A stretch of 64,000 nucleotides of DNA from Candidatus Avimonas caecicola (GTDB taxonomy: Bacteria; Bacillota; Clostridia; Oscillospirales; Acutalibacteraceae), in assembly GCA_904419875.1 (NCBI GenBank), contig CAJFTG010000004.1:1-64000 (forward strand). Reading direction: 5' to 3'. Both the position numbers and the translations under genes were made by a program. Below are positions 43,738 through 52,293 of this stretch, piece after piece. The notes beneath the pieces are model-generated. The model was not told the DNA's origin. It was given only the letters and a program-made list of their open reading frames with translations, and did not search any database. Within the stretch, counting starts at the first letter, position 1; every line of letters starts with the position of its first letter.

Positions 43738-44517
43738 TCATTCGGTGTCTTTACTGAAAATTACCACATCCTGCTCGCCCTCTCCCGGATTGAGCCGCAT
43801 ACGGTATTGATGCGGCGTGATCCCAAAGCGCCGATTGAACATTGTGACAAAATTGCTCTCTTTATAGCCGCATCGGCGGGCGATTTCCCGTACGGACAGG
43901 GACGTAGACTTCAGATACCGCTTCGCCTCGTTCATGCGGACGTTAATCAAATACTGGTATATCGAAATATTCTTTTCCTGCCGGAAAATGTGCCGCACCC
44001 GGCTGAGGGAATACCCATAGCTTTCACTGAGCCGCTCAAAATCAATGTTTTCCCCATACGCGTTCTGGATGTATTCCGTAATGCGCGCCACCACGTCCAG
44101 GCACTTCTTCTTGTCCGAAACGCGGTCGATCTCCAAAAGGATCTGCCTGACCAACAGGTCGATGTACTCTTCATACCGGGGCGGCCGGCTGATATTTTCC
44201 TCGATGATGCGGTTCAGGATGCCGTAAATGTCCTGGCTGTATCGGTTTTTTGTCAAAAATACATAACCGCTCAGCGGAACGGAACCATCGCTGCTGGAAA
44301 ATCGGCAGTATAAAACCCGCTTGGACCAATACAGCAGCTCGTCATGCTCCACATTGGGAGGAATCACCGCCAGGCAGTCGGAAGCAATCTCGTAGGTATC
44401 CTGGTTGATCGTGGTAACCCCTTCCGCTTCCCGGTAATACACAATTTCAAAATCGCTGTGCTTTTGGGGGAGCACATAATGCATAGGGGCATAGGCGCTG
44501 TTTCCCGACGCCGTCAA
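43738..44517 (-). CDS. AraC-family transcriptional regulator with non-ATG start
   Basis: About 260 residues: a cupin-like sensor half (HSDFEIVYYREAEGVTTINQ, VIPPNVEHDEL) and a C-terminal AraC DNA-binding domain (LSESYGYSLSRVRHIFRQEKNISIYQYL; IARRCGYKESNFVTMFNRRFGITPHQYRM). The frame has no ATG near its N-terminus. It opens after a TAG with GGGGAG AAC ATT CTG, so initiation at CTG 44538 (six bases from the SD) or ATT 44541 is plausible; TTG 44517 is the first ordinary start codon but has no SD. The extra residues LSEITYY would fit the family's N-terminus. It probably controls locus B, which begins 160 bases downstream. Confidence 0.88.
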   Translation of the reverse strand: MTASGNSAYAPMHYVLPQKHSDFEIVYYREAEGVTTINQDTYEIASDCLAVIPPNVEHDELLYWSKRVLYCRFSSSDGSVPLSGYVFLTKNRYSQDIYGILNRIIEENISRPPRYEEYIDLLVRQILLEIDRVSDKKKCLDVVARITEYIQNAYGENIDFERLSESYGYSLSRVRHIFRQEKNISIYQYLINVRMNEAKRYLKSTSLSVREIARRCGYKESNFVTMFNRRFGITPHQYRMRLNPGEGEQDVVIFSKDTE

Positions 44518-44661
44518 ATAATAGGTTATTTCGCTCAGAATGTTCTCCCCCTAATTTCTGCTTTTCTTCCGTACCAAAAGGGCCGAGCCCGGTCGGCAGC
44601 GGGCTTGCAGCTTTCTCATCCATCCCCTCCGGCCGTATTCGCCGCAGCGTTATTATGTTCT

Positions 44662-44679
44662 AATTTGTACAAATTATAT
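44662..44679 (-). promoter_or_regulatory. Operator-like palindrome overlapping a -10 box upstream of the AraC gene
   Basis: TAATTTGTACAAATTA is a perfect 16-bp palindrome at 44662-44677. A minus-strand TATAAT box (44674-44679) overlaps its edge. The surroundings are AT-rich in a GC-rich genome. This is a good candidate for the promoter and autoregulatory or other repressor site of the regulator gene; no convincing -35 was seen. Confidence 0.5.
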
Positions 44680-44950
44680 CATAATTAAATTTTGGTTTGT
44701 GGCTAATTTTTGGGATATGCCCACACTGTCGTTTGCGGTCGGCTCAGCCAGCCTCTTTGGCAACGTGCGACTTTATTTTTCTTTTCCTTCGCAGTATAAA
44801 GTTTTGATTTCCTGCTATTTCCCGCTTCTTTTCGCCTGGCCCCGGCCTCGAAAAACATGGAAAATAGCGGAATTCCCCCTGTGCCCGCCCCCGCGGATAG
44901 CAGGAAAACAGTTCGCATTCCGCTCTCTGTTCCCTACGCATTCCCCACCC

Positions 44951-45020
44951 TTTTCCCACCCTCTCCAACCCTCTTCTACCCCCTCCTACCCTCTCCTACC
45001 CTCTCCTACCCTTTCCGCAC
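44951..45020. repeat. Tandem 10-bp pyrimidine repeat
   Basis: Seven consecutive decamers vary around CTCTCCTACC, in perfect 10-base register. The lower strand is purine-rich (GGTAGGAGAG). It lies in the untranslated gap between the DUF4091 gene terminator and the AraC promoter. Confidence 0.75.
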
Positions 45021-45155
45021 TCTCTCGGCACCCTTTCCCCGGCCCCGGCCGCCGGCTGAGAAAACCGGAACGGCGGCAGGCGTTTTAAACCCCTTGCGGC
45101 GATGCCGGAAAGTCATCGGCAAATCCGAACCGGCACATCCGGTTCAACGGCAGGC

Positions 45156-45188
45156 AAAAAAAGCCGCCGTACGCGGCTGCGTACGGCG
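45156..45188 (-). terminator. Intrinsic terminator of the DUF4091 gene
   Basis: On the minus strand CGCCGTACGC, a 4-base loop and GCGTACGGCG form a perfect 10-bp stem, followed by GG C then seven T. It begins 44 bases past the stop codon, so the DUF4091 gene is transcribed on its own. Confidence 0.85.
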
Positions 45189-45231
45189 ACCGAACTGGCG
45201 GTTATGCGCCTTATTTTTCTGCCCGGTAAGG

Positions 45232-46890
45232 CTATCGGTTCCTTTCCGCAATCTTGCGGTTGAGCTTCTCGCGGGTGTCCAGAATCCAGTGGGCGGAGCG
45301 GGGATACTCCCGGAAGGTCAGCGTCCCCCCCGCTTCCCGTTCCAGCCACTCCTCCGCCGCTGCCCGGCCGAGGAGGGATTCCAGCAGCTGCAGCGCCCTC
45401 ATGTCCTGCAGCGACTCATTAAAAACCATCTGCCGAATGGACGGCACCGGCTCGCCGTTTTCTCCGGGATACACAAGAAACGGGTCGCCGGAAGGAAACG
45501 CTTCCCCTCCGTCGGTCACGGCATAAGGGTCGACCGCCTTCCGGGAAAGAGCGGTAAACCAAAAATTATAGCCCCAATGGAGGAAGCCCTCGATCTGGTG
45601 GGGATAGAGCTGCCAGCCCAGAATCCGATTGCGGGCGGAGGGCATGGCCATCATCCGGTTGCTGACTTCCACCGTCTGGCCGCAGCAGTAATAGGTCCAC
45701 AGGCGGGGCACCTTTTCTTCCAGAAAAGCCTCGATATGGTCGTTGGCGGGAATGGGATGGGGGACCAGCCCCTCCTTATAGAAGGCGACCTCCGATAAAG
45801 CATCCATGGTATGGCAGCCGGCCAGGACCTCCCGAATGCTGTCCCGGGCCCGGCGGTAGCTTTCCAGGGCGTCGCGGGAGGGTTCGTCGGAAATGTGGAA
45901 CCAGCACTGTTCCAGCCGGTTTTCCCGGCGCAGGTATCCCTTGAGCGCGGACAGAAAACAATTCAAAAAGTCCACATATTCCGGAGAGGAAGCGTCGGTG
46001 TGCCAGCCGAACCGCTTTTCCTCCCGCCCATCCACGGTTACCACAATTTTGGGCGCGTGTTCCGCCCCCCACTGGGTAAAGAGATGGGAGATCTCAAAAT
46101 AGCGGATGCCGCAGGCCTCGGCCAAATCCATATAGCGTTTCAAACGGTCGAAGCCGAAGCGGTATTCCCCTTTTTCCCACACCACGTCCACCAGCTGCAC
46201 GGTGGGCCGTTCCCCGCCCACAGCGGTGTCCAGGGGCGGGGTAAAAACCGGGGTCAGCAGCATATTGACGCCGTATTTCACGGCGTTTTTCATATAGTTC
46301 TCCATTATGCGCCAGTGTTCTTCGCTGAATACCGGCACCTGATACTGCAGCGCCAGGCAGTCGCAGTGAAACCATTCGGTGTGGATCAGGGTCTGTTCCG
46401 GCAGCCGTGCGCCGATCACCTCCAGGGTAAAGGCAGCTTCCGCCAGGGTTTCCCCGGGGTTCCCCGCGGCAGCGAGCGTGAGCCGGATGGGATAGCTCCC
46501 CGCGGGCTGGTTCGGCGGCAGAGCCACCTCCACCCACAGGCTGCGCCACTGGTTCCCCATCAGGGAGATCTCCCCGCCCGTGGGGGCGAGAACATCCGGA
46601 AACAGCCCCGGCTTTCGGCGCAGGAAATCCGTATCGCTGCCTTCGTAAGCAGGAAGCAGAGAAGGGACGCAGCCCACCGCATACAGGCATACGGCGTCCG
46701 CCAAAGGGGAATCCACCCGAACCACGGCGTCCAGCCGGTCCCCCTGATCGGGACTGAGCGCCCACTGAAAGCCGAACCTCTCCCCCTGCAGGGCGGAGGC
46801 GGTTGTGAATGGCGGCGCTCCCGGCGCCTCATCGGGGAAGACCTTTTCCAGGGAACTGAGAAGCTTGTGCGAAATGAACACTGAAATCAT
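45232..46890 (-). CDS. DUF4091 / GH123-like glycoside hydrolase
   Basis: A 552-residue cytoplasmic protein (no signal peptide). An N-terminal beta-sandwich (about 1-165) is followed by a TIM-barrel-like region. The acidic pair in WFHISDEPS near residue 331 and the C-terminal block ILGWQLYPHQIEGFLHWGYNFW are the marks of DUF4091 / GH123-like proteins, some of which are beta-N-acetylgalactosaminidases using Asp-Glu and substrate assistance. The start at ATG 46890 has GGAAGG close by; the ORF-track start at 46947 is less likely. It stands alone between two glycan loci. Together with the GH20-type gene in locus C it points to N-acetylhexosamine-containing substrates. Confidence 0.82.
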   Translation of the reverse strand: MISVFISHKLLSSLEKVFPDEAPGAPPFTTASALQGERFGFQWALSPDQGDRLDAVVRVDSPLADAVCLYAVGCVPSLLPAYEGSDTDFLRRKPGLFPDVLAPTGGEISLMGNQWRSLWVEVALPPNQPAGSYPIRLTLAAAGNPGETLAEAAFTLEVIGARLPEQTLIHTEWFHCDCLALQYQVPVFSEEHWRIMENYMKNAVKYGVNMLLTPVFTPPLDTAVGGERPTVQLVDVVWEKGEYRFGFDRLKRYMDLAEACGIRYFEISHLFTQWGAEHAPKIVVTVDGREEKRFGWHTDASSPEYVDFLNCFLSALKGYLRRENRLEQCWFHISDEPSRDALESYRRARDSIREVLAGCHTMDALSEVAFYKEGLVPHPIPANDHIEAFLEEKVPRLWTYYCCGQTVEVSNRMMAMPSARNRILGWQLYPHQIEGFLHWGYNFWFTALSRKAVDPYAVTDGGEAFPSGDPFLVYPGENGEPVPSIRQMVFNESLQDMRALQLLESLLGRAAAEEWLEREAGGTLTFREYPRSAHWILDTREKLNRKIAERNR

Positions 46891-47666
46891 ATCCTTCCTA
46901 AATCCTGACCGTTTGTCCTTGGCAATCCGGACAGCGTGCCGCCGCATGCCGTTCCCGGCCGGTCAGCCATGTCGATATATAAAGCCCGAAGACCAGTCGC
47001 CTTTTCCCGGGGAGAATCACCGTTTGCCGACCGCCACAGGCTTTCCATTGACAGCGGCCATCCCCCCGCTCAATGGAAAGGAAGCTTCCATTCATCAAGA
47101 GGCTATCCCTTTTTCAGCGCCGGCCCGGCGTGCCCCCTGAGGCTTTTGCTCCGGAAGGACCGCCGCTCCGGCTATGTACTCTTCCTCATTCAACCGATTC
47201 AGTCAAAATTGCAGCCTGCATTGAAGCCCTTTGCTCCTGACCGTTTTCCCCTTCACAATAGCAGAACAGGGGCAGACCGGCACGATTGCCGCTTTCTTAC
47301 CACTTTCATTATTCTATACACATATGTGCGCCCCACCTTGCCATTTATTATGAAATAACATCGCCATCATAGCAGTTTCTTCCGGGAGTGTCAAGGCGGT
47401 TTTTGAAAGGGGCAGAGCTCCGGGATTTCCTCGTCATCCCCGGTGAAATCGTTTCGGCCGGCCGTCATAAGCATGGACTTGGCCGCCTGGGAAGGGCTTT
47501 CTTCCGTTTTTGCCGGACGAAAAAGCCGCCGCCTTCGGGGCCTCTCTCAAAGCGCCGGTGAGCATCAAGCAAGCTGTTCTATCCGATTTGAAGTTGACGG
47601 ATTACCGAACAACCGCATACGCCGTAAACGGTCGGGTTGCCGGGAAGCCAAATGCGGGGCAAATAG

Positions 47667-47710
47667 CAGGAAATGTACAGGAAATATGCAGGAAATACGC
47701 AGGCGGAAAA
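47667..47710. repeat. 11-bp tandem repeat CAGGAAATNNN
   Basis: Three copies plus a partial fourth of CAGGAAAT followed by three variable bases. They lie in the gene-free stretch, with no ORF or hairpin role apparent. Confidence 0.6.
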
Positions 47711-48008
47711 ACATACAAAGCGGACGATATTATGCGCGGAGCCAAAGCCGCCGACAACTCCCCTACAGTTTGGTTATTCCGATGACCGGCTTCCAAAGCG
47801 GAATGGTTAAAAGGACAGGGGGAGGACGGGAAAGGATCTGCGGCCCGGTTCTCATATGGCGCCGCGATTTCTCCGCGCTTGAGCCTGCCGTCTCAACGAG
47901 GAGCCGCGTACGTAGCCGCCCGGTCGTCCCTGCGTATCCGCGACCGCAGGCCCGCTCCCGCAGCGGTTTCTTTGAAAGCGGCTCCTCCCCGGTACGGCCG
48001 TTTTCTTC

Positions 48009-48048
48009 CACATTCTTACATATTCTTTCACATTCTTCCACATGCCCA
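48009..48048. repeat. 10-bp tandem repeat CACATTCTTN
   Basis: Four units (CACATTCTTA, CATATTCTTT, CACATTCTTC, CACATGCCCA) in 10-base register. Noncoding by context. Confidence 0.55.
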
Positions 48049-48379
48049 TATGCCCTTTTGGGAGACGGCAGTATCCCCCCAAAGGCCGGGCATTCCCAAA
48101 GGACACCGTGCCGCCGCCCTGCACGATTTCTCGCAGCCCATGGCCTCTCCTGCCGGTACCGCGAAACCGGCCCGCGCCAGGGATACGGACAAACGCCCGG
48201 AAAAGCGGCGCTTTCCGGACGTTTACAGGGAATTTTTGGGTATTTTTCAGGCATTTCTGGGGATCTATTCGGGATCTTCAGAAATCTTCCAGAGATTTTC
48301 CAGATATTTTCCAGGGAATCGTCATGGCGCCTCAGCCGTTAAAGGCCGCCGCTTCCCCGCATGCAGGGAAGCCGGTCGT

Positions 48380-48760
48380 TTACAGGTCGGTCCGCCACAG
48401 GCCGTGCAGGTTGCAGTAGGCATAAGCGGCGAGCGCCTTGTCATCCTCCAGCAGAAAGACCGCTTCCGGCTTTTCGTCGGGAAGCAGGGTCTTGCGCTGG
48501 CCGCCCCGCTCGGTCTCCAGATAAATCCACTCGATGGAGTGCTCCTCGGTCATGGGGTGAAGGTTCTCGCTCACGGTCACCGTCACGCGGCCCCCCTCCT
48601 GTGATACGACGGGAAGGTGTTTTTCCTGCACGCCGTTGGAATTGGGGACCAGTTCCTCCATCGGCTCGCCGCAGCAAAGCATGGTGACCCCCGCGTTGCG
48701 GACCATCCCCGCCAGATTGCCGCAGTGGCGGCAGATAAAAAACTGCTGTTCCTTGCGCAT
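48380..48760 (-). CDS. dfx: Desulfoferrodoxin (superoxide reductase)
   Basis: A 126-residue two-domain protein, the usual length for 2Fe-type superoxide reductase. The desulforedoxin-type centre is complete (C10-x2-C13 and C29 C30 in LCCGEPM). The catalytic iron site has H48 in EKHLPV, H68 in HPM, H74 in HSIEW, and C116 with H119 in CNLHGLW. It reduces superoxide to hydrogen peroxide in the cytoplasm using rubredoxin or similar donors and is typical of anaerobes. ATG has GGAAAGGAG in front. A near-perfect promoter lies upstream, so expression is probably constitutive or strong. It is unrelated to the glycan genes around it. Confidence 0.95.
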   Translation of the reverse strand: MRKEQQFFICRHCGNLAGMVRNAGVTMLCCGEPMEELVPNSNGVQEKHLPVVSQEGGRVTVTVSENLHPMTEEHSIEWIYLETERGGQRKTLLPDEKPEAVFLLEDDKALAAYAYCNLHGLWRTDL

Positions 48761-48860
48761 GTTGATTTTCTCCTTTCCTTAGCCGCTGTTCCTTTACTAT
48801 GCCCCAAATGGGGAAGGCTATCCCCCCTTTTGTGCCGCGGGCCTCTTCCCCGCCGATTTC

Positions 48861-48889
48861 ATTATACGCCTGTCCTTCCGGTTTGTAAA
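48861..48889 (-). promoter_or_regulatory. Sigma-A promoter of the desulfoferrodoxin gene
   Basis: On the minus strand TTTACA, exactly 17 bases, then TATAAT. This is the closest match to consensus seen in the window, about 100 bases upstream of the start codon. Confidence 0.75.
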
Positions 48890-48937
48890 ACGGGTTGGGA
48901 AAATCTCCGGCTTTTTCTTTCTTTTTCCCCTCCCGTC

Positions 48938-48946
48938 TGGTATACT
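48938..48946 (+). promoter_or_regulatory. Extended -10 promoter of the YfhO-type gene
   Basis: TGGTATACT fits the extended -10 pattern TGnTATAnT, 37 bases before the ATG at 48983. The -35 region is a poor match, as is common for this promoter type. Confidence 0.5.
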
Positions 48947-48982
48947 GGAGGGGACAATGCAGAACAGACGGAGGCGAAGGGT

Positions 48983-51754
48983 ATGACCGCTTCAATATCC
49001 CCCCTCGGCAGGCCCCGCGAGCGGACCGGGCAGGCGTTTCTGCTCGCGCTGGCCGCGGCGGCGCTGCTATTCCTCCCCTTTCTGATCTGGGACAGGGGAT
49101 ATTTCATTTATTACGGCGATTTCAACGTGCAGCAGATCCCCTTTTACCGGATGGCGCACGATGCGGTGCGGGAGGGGAACATTTTCTGGAGCTGGACCAC
49201 CGACCTGGGCGCCAATTTCATCGGCTCCTACTCCTTCTACCTGCTCGGCAGCCCTTTTTTCTGGATCACGCTGCTCTTCCCCAGCGCGGCGGTTCCCTAT
49301 CTGATGGCCCCGCTGCTGATGCTCAAGCTCGCCCTCTCCTCCCTGACGGCATACCTGTTTCTGCGCCGCTTTGTGCGGCCGGATTACGCGGTGCTGGGCG
49401 GGCTGCTCTACGCCTTTTCGGGTTTTTCCATCTACAACATCTTTTTCAACCATTTTCATGAGGCGATCGTCTATTTCCCGCTGATGCTGCTGGGGATGGA
49501 GCTGTACATGAAGGAAGGGCGGCGCGGACTTTTCGCCGTGACCGTCTTTCTCAGCGCGCTGTCCAACTACTATTTCTTTATCGGCCAGGCGTTTTTCCTG
49601 ATGATCTACTGGGTGATTCGCGCCCTGTCCGGCGAGTGGCGGTGCACCTTCGGCAAATTTTTCTGGCTGGCGGCGGAGGCGCTCCTCGGCACGGCGATGG
49701 CCGGCGTGCTGCTGCTTCCTTCCTTTTATTCGGTGGTTCAAAACCCCCGCACCGAAAGCCTGCTGAGCGGCTGGGATCTGCTGATCTACAACAAGCCGCA
49801 GCGGCTGTTCGATATCCTGCACTCCTTCTTTTTCCCGCAGGACATCCCGGCCCGGGCCAGCTTTTTCCCGAATTCGGACAACAAATGGGCCTCCATGTCG
49901 GCCTGGCTGCCGGTGTTCGGCTGCTCGGGCGTAATCGCCTATTTCCAGTCCCGCCGGCATACGGACTGGCTCCGCCGGCTGCTGATCGTGCTCTTCTTCT
50001 GCGCGGTGATCCCCGGGCTGAACGCGCTGTTCCAGCTGTTCAACTGGATTTATTACGCCCGCTGGTATTATATGATGGTCCTCATCCTCGCCCTGGCCAC
50101 CGTCAAAACCCTGGACGAAGCGGACGCCGTCCCGGTCAACTGGGCGCGCGCCTTCGGGTGGACGGGCGGCATCACCGCCTTTTTTGCCCTGTTCATCGGC
50201 CTGGTCCCGGAGTCCTGGGAGCCGGACGAGGAAACCGGAAAGATCACGCCCGGCCTGTACGACCATCCGGAGCTGTTCTGGGCGGCGGTTGCCTTCGCCG
50301 TGGTCTGTCTGATCTTAGCCATCCTGCTGACCCGCCTGCACGACAGGGAACGCGCCATTTTCTACCGCTGGTCGGTCGGGGTCACCGGCTGTATTATCCT
50401 GATCTTCGGCTGGTACAGCCTGGGGATGGGCAAGGCGCAGGGGAACTTCACCTCCTCTTTTGTGATTGAGCGGGCGATCGAAGGCGCGGACAAGATCGAC
50501 CTGCCCGACGATGCGCAGGAATACCGCATCGATTTCAACGAGGGCATGGACAACCTCGGCATGTTCTGGCAGACGCCGACCATCCAGGCGTTCCAGAGCG
50601 TGGTGCCCGGCTCGATCATGGAGTTCTATCCCACCGTGGGGGTGGAGCGGAGCGTCGGCTCCCGGCCGGATATCACCCATTACGCCCTGCGGGGCCTGCT
50701 TTCGGTCCGCTACCTCTTCGATTACGGCAACGAAGACAACGGGCAATACAAGGACGAAGAGGACTTTTTCGAACAGACGGATGTCAACGGCCGGACCACG
50801 TATCGGATGCCGGGCTGGAGCTTCCACAGCGAACAGAACGGGTTCCGCGTTTACGAAAACGACTATTATGTTCCCTTCGGCTTCACTTACGATTATTACC
50901 TGACCCGTTCCCAATACGACGAGTACGCCCAGAGCACCCGGGAGCTGGTTCTGATGAAGGCCCTGGTGGTGGAGGACGACCAGGCGGAAGCGGCCGCCGC
51001 CCTGCTTCCCTCCTTTGAGGAGGTCCGCTACCTCGCCGATTTCAGCCAGCAGGGATATCTGGAGGACTGCGAAGCGCGCCGGGAAACGGCCGCCGCCTCC
51101 TTCACGCGGGACAACCGCGGCTTTACCGCCGTCACCACCCTGCCGGAGGCGAATTATGTTTTCTTCAGCGTCCCCTATGAGGAGGGCTGGACGGCGACGG
51201 TGAACGGGGAACCGGCCGCAATCGTCAAGGCCAACGTCGGCTTCATGGCGGTGGCCTGCCCGGCCGGCGAGGACATCGTCATCCGGTTCGAATACTTCAC
51301 CCCCGGGCTGAAGGGCGGCGCGCTGATCTCGCTGGGTGCGCTGGTCCTGTTCGCGCTCTACCTTTTGTGCCTGCGGCAGTGGGACCGCCGCACGGCCCGG
51401 CGCCGGGCCGTGCCGGGGGCGGCCGCCGGCACGGCGTATCCCTCCCTCCCGGCGGAGGAGGCGGCCGTTCCGCCGCCGGTGCCCGGGCGAAGCCCCGACG
51501 GGCAGGCGCGCGCGGACGGGACGGACCCGTCCCCCGCCCCTCTTCCCGGCGGCATACCGGAAGAGGACGGGCCGGAGGACGGCGGCTTCAGCCTGTACCG
51601 GTATTATCCCGGCGCTCATCCGGGAACAAACGACAAACCGGAAAGCGGGGCGGACGGCGGTTCACCCCGCCCGGCGAATCCACCAGGCGGGGACGGCAAT
51701 TTGAGGGACGGTGATTCGGGGGACGGCCGGACCGGACCTGCGAGGCTCCCGTAA
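48983..51754 (+). CDS. YfhO-family multi-pass membrane protein with long disordered tail
   Basis: A 924-residue integral membrane protein. Many helices fill about 15-560, with the family-typical loop YYGDFNVQQIPFYRMAHDAVREGNIFWSWTTDLGANFIG after helix 1. A large extracytoplasmic domain follows (about 560-760) and a last helix near 775-797. YfhO proteins are glycosyltransferase-like; the Bacillus one is linked to lipoteichoic acid glycosylation. The last ~125 residues are an unusual Gly/Pro/Asp/Arg-rich, low-complexity tail. The start is ATG 48983 after GGAGGCGAAGGG; the ORF-track start at 48617 overlaps the superoxide reductase gene and is rejected. It is divergent from that gene and probably monocistronic. 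Confidence 0.85.
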   Translation: MTASISPLGRPRERTGQAFLLALAAAALLFLPFLIWDRGYFIYYGDFNVQQIPFYRMAHDAVREGNIFWSWTTDLGANFIGSYSFYLLGSPFFWITLLFPSAAVPYLMAPLLMLKLALSSLTAYLFLRRFVRPDYAVLGGLLYAFSGFSIYNIFFNHFHEAIVYFPLMLLGMELYMKEGRRGLFAVTVFLSALSNYYFFIGQAFFLMIYWVIRALSGEWRCTFGKFFWLAAEALLGTAMAGVLLLPSFYSVVQNPRTESLLSGWDLLIYNKPQRLFDILHSFFFPQDIPARASFFPNSDNKWASMSAWLPVFGCSGVIAYFQSRRHTDWLRRLLIVLFFCAVIPGLNALFQLFNWIYYARWYYMMVLILALATVKTLDEADAVPVNWARAFGWTGGITAFFALFIGLVPESWEPDEETGKITPGLYDHPELFWAAVAFAVVCLILAILLTRLHDRERAIFYRWSVGVTGCIILIFGWYSLGMGKAQGNFTSSFVIERAIEGADKIDLPDDAQEYRIDFNEGMDNLGMFWQTPTIQAFQSVVPGSIMEFYPTVGVERSVGSRPDITHYALRGLLSVRYLFDYGNEDNGQYKDEEDFFEQTDVNGRTTYRMPGWSFHSEQNGFRVYENDYYVPFGFTYDYYLTRSQYDEYAQSTRELVLMKALVVEDDQAEAAAALLPSFEEVRYLADFSQQGYLEDCEARRETAAASFTRDNRGFTAVTTLPEANYVFFSVPYEEGWTATVNGEPAAIVKANVGFMAVACPAGEDIVIRFEYFTPGLKGGALISLGALVLFALYLLCLRQWDRRTARRRAVPGAAAGTAYPSLPAEEAAVPPPVPGRSPDGQARADGTDPSPAPLPGGIPEEDGPEDGGFSLYRYYPGAHPGTNDKPESGADGGSPRPANPPGGDGNLRDGDSGDGRTGPARLP

Positions 51755-52293
51755 AGCCTGCCCGCCCATGCCGCGCATCCGGAACGCGGACGGGGCGCGC
51801 CGTCGGCACAGCCATCCGGGCAAAAAGCCGCCGCCCCTTTATCCGCGCTTCCGTAACCCGCCGCTTTCGGCGGACGCAACGGACACGGTTGGGGGAAGGG
51901 CCCGCCATGGGGCCTTCCGCCCTGCGGGCGCGGGCTTTCCGCTGTTTCGCCCGGTTGCTCAACCGGCCGGCCGGAATCTTATCGAAATTGGGGCGGGCCC
52001 TTCCGGGACGCGGCTCGCGCGGCCTGCCAAAAGCGGCGCCCGTCCATCGCGCGCAGGGATCACAGAGGTAAGAGGGGCAGCAGGGGCAGCAGAGGCAGCG
52101 GGAAAACAGGGGTAACGCAAAAAATACGCCAAAGCCGCCGGGATTCTTTGATCCCGGCGGCTTTTTTCCGCGCGGACGGCGGCCGTGCTTTTCGGCGCCC
52201 TTTCGGTCAATCGCCGGGAATGCCCTCCCGGCCGTCCAGGCGCTTCGCCGGCACGTCCGCGGCTCCTGCCGCAGAACCGCCCGTTTCCTCCGG
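51755..52293. other. Convergent GC-rich spacer
   Basis: No gene is supported. It is very GC-rich, has a short 9-bp repeat around GGGGCAGCA (about 52073-52099) and ends in a strong bidirectional terminator. Confidence 0.5.
52131..52167. terminator. Bidirectional intrinsic terminator between YfhO and locus C
   Basis: AAAGCCGCCGGGAT and ATCCCGGCGGCTTT form a perfect 14-bp stem around a 6-base loop, with T-runs on both strands. It can end both the YfhO transcript and the locus C operon. Confidence 0.9.

Larger units (their letters stand above)
46891..48379. other. 1.5 kb stretch without convincing genes, with degenerate ~11-bp repeats
   Basis: The ORFs here are Arg/Ser-rich, overlap on both strands and have no SD, so none is accepted. 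The stretch holds an AT-rich block with the palindrome CACATATGTG (47319-47328) and short tandem repeats: CAGGAAATNNN in 11-base steps (about 47667-47710), CACATTCTTN in 10-base steps (about 48009-48048), and a degenerate TTTTCCAGA-like series (about 48225-48315). Confidence 0.55.

Noticed and set aside
44951-45020. Possible CRISPR array
   Set aside because: Units are 10 bp with no spacers; it is a simple tandem repeat. No cas genes are present.
47443-48342. 299-residue plus-strand ORF and overlapping ORFs in the 46.9-48.4 kb gap
   Set aside because: Arg/Ser/Pro-rich translation without domain pattern, no SD, and equally long ORFs on the other strand and frames; typical of GC-rich noncoding DNA.
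48617-48982. 122-residue N-terminal extension of the YfhO-type ORF
   Set aside because: It lies antisense over the superoxide reductase gene and its promoter, and the ATG at 48983 has a good SD directly before a membrane-protein N-terminus.
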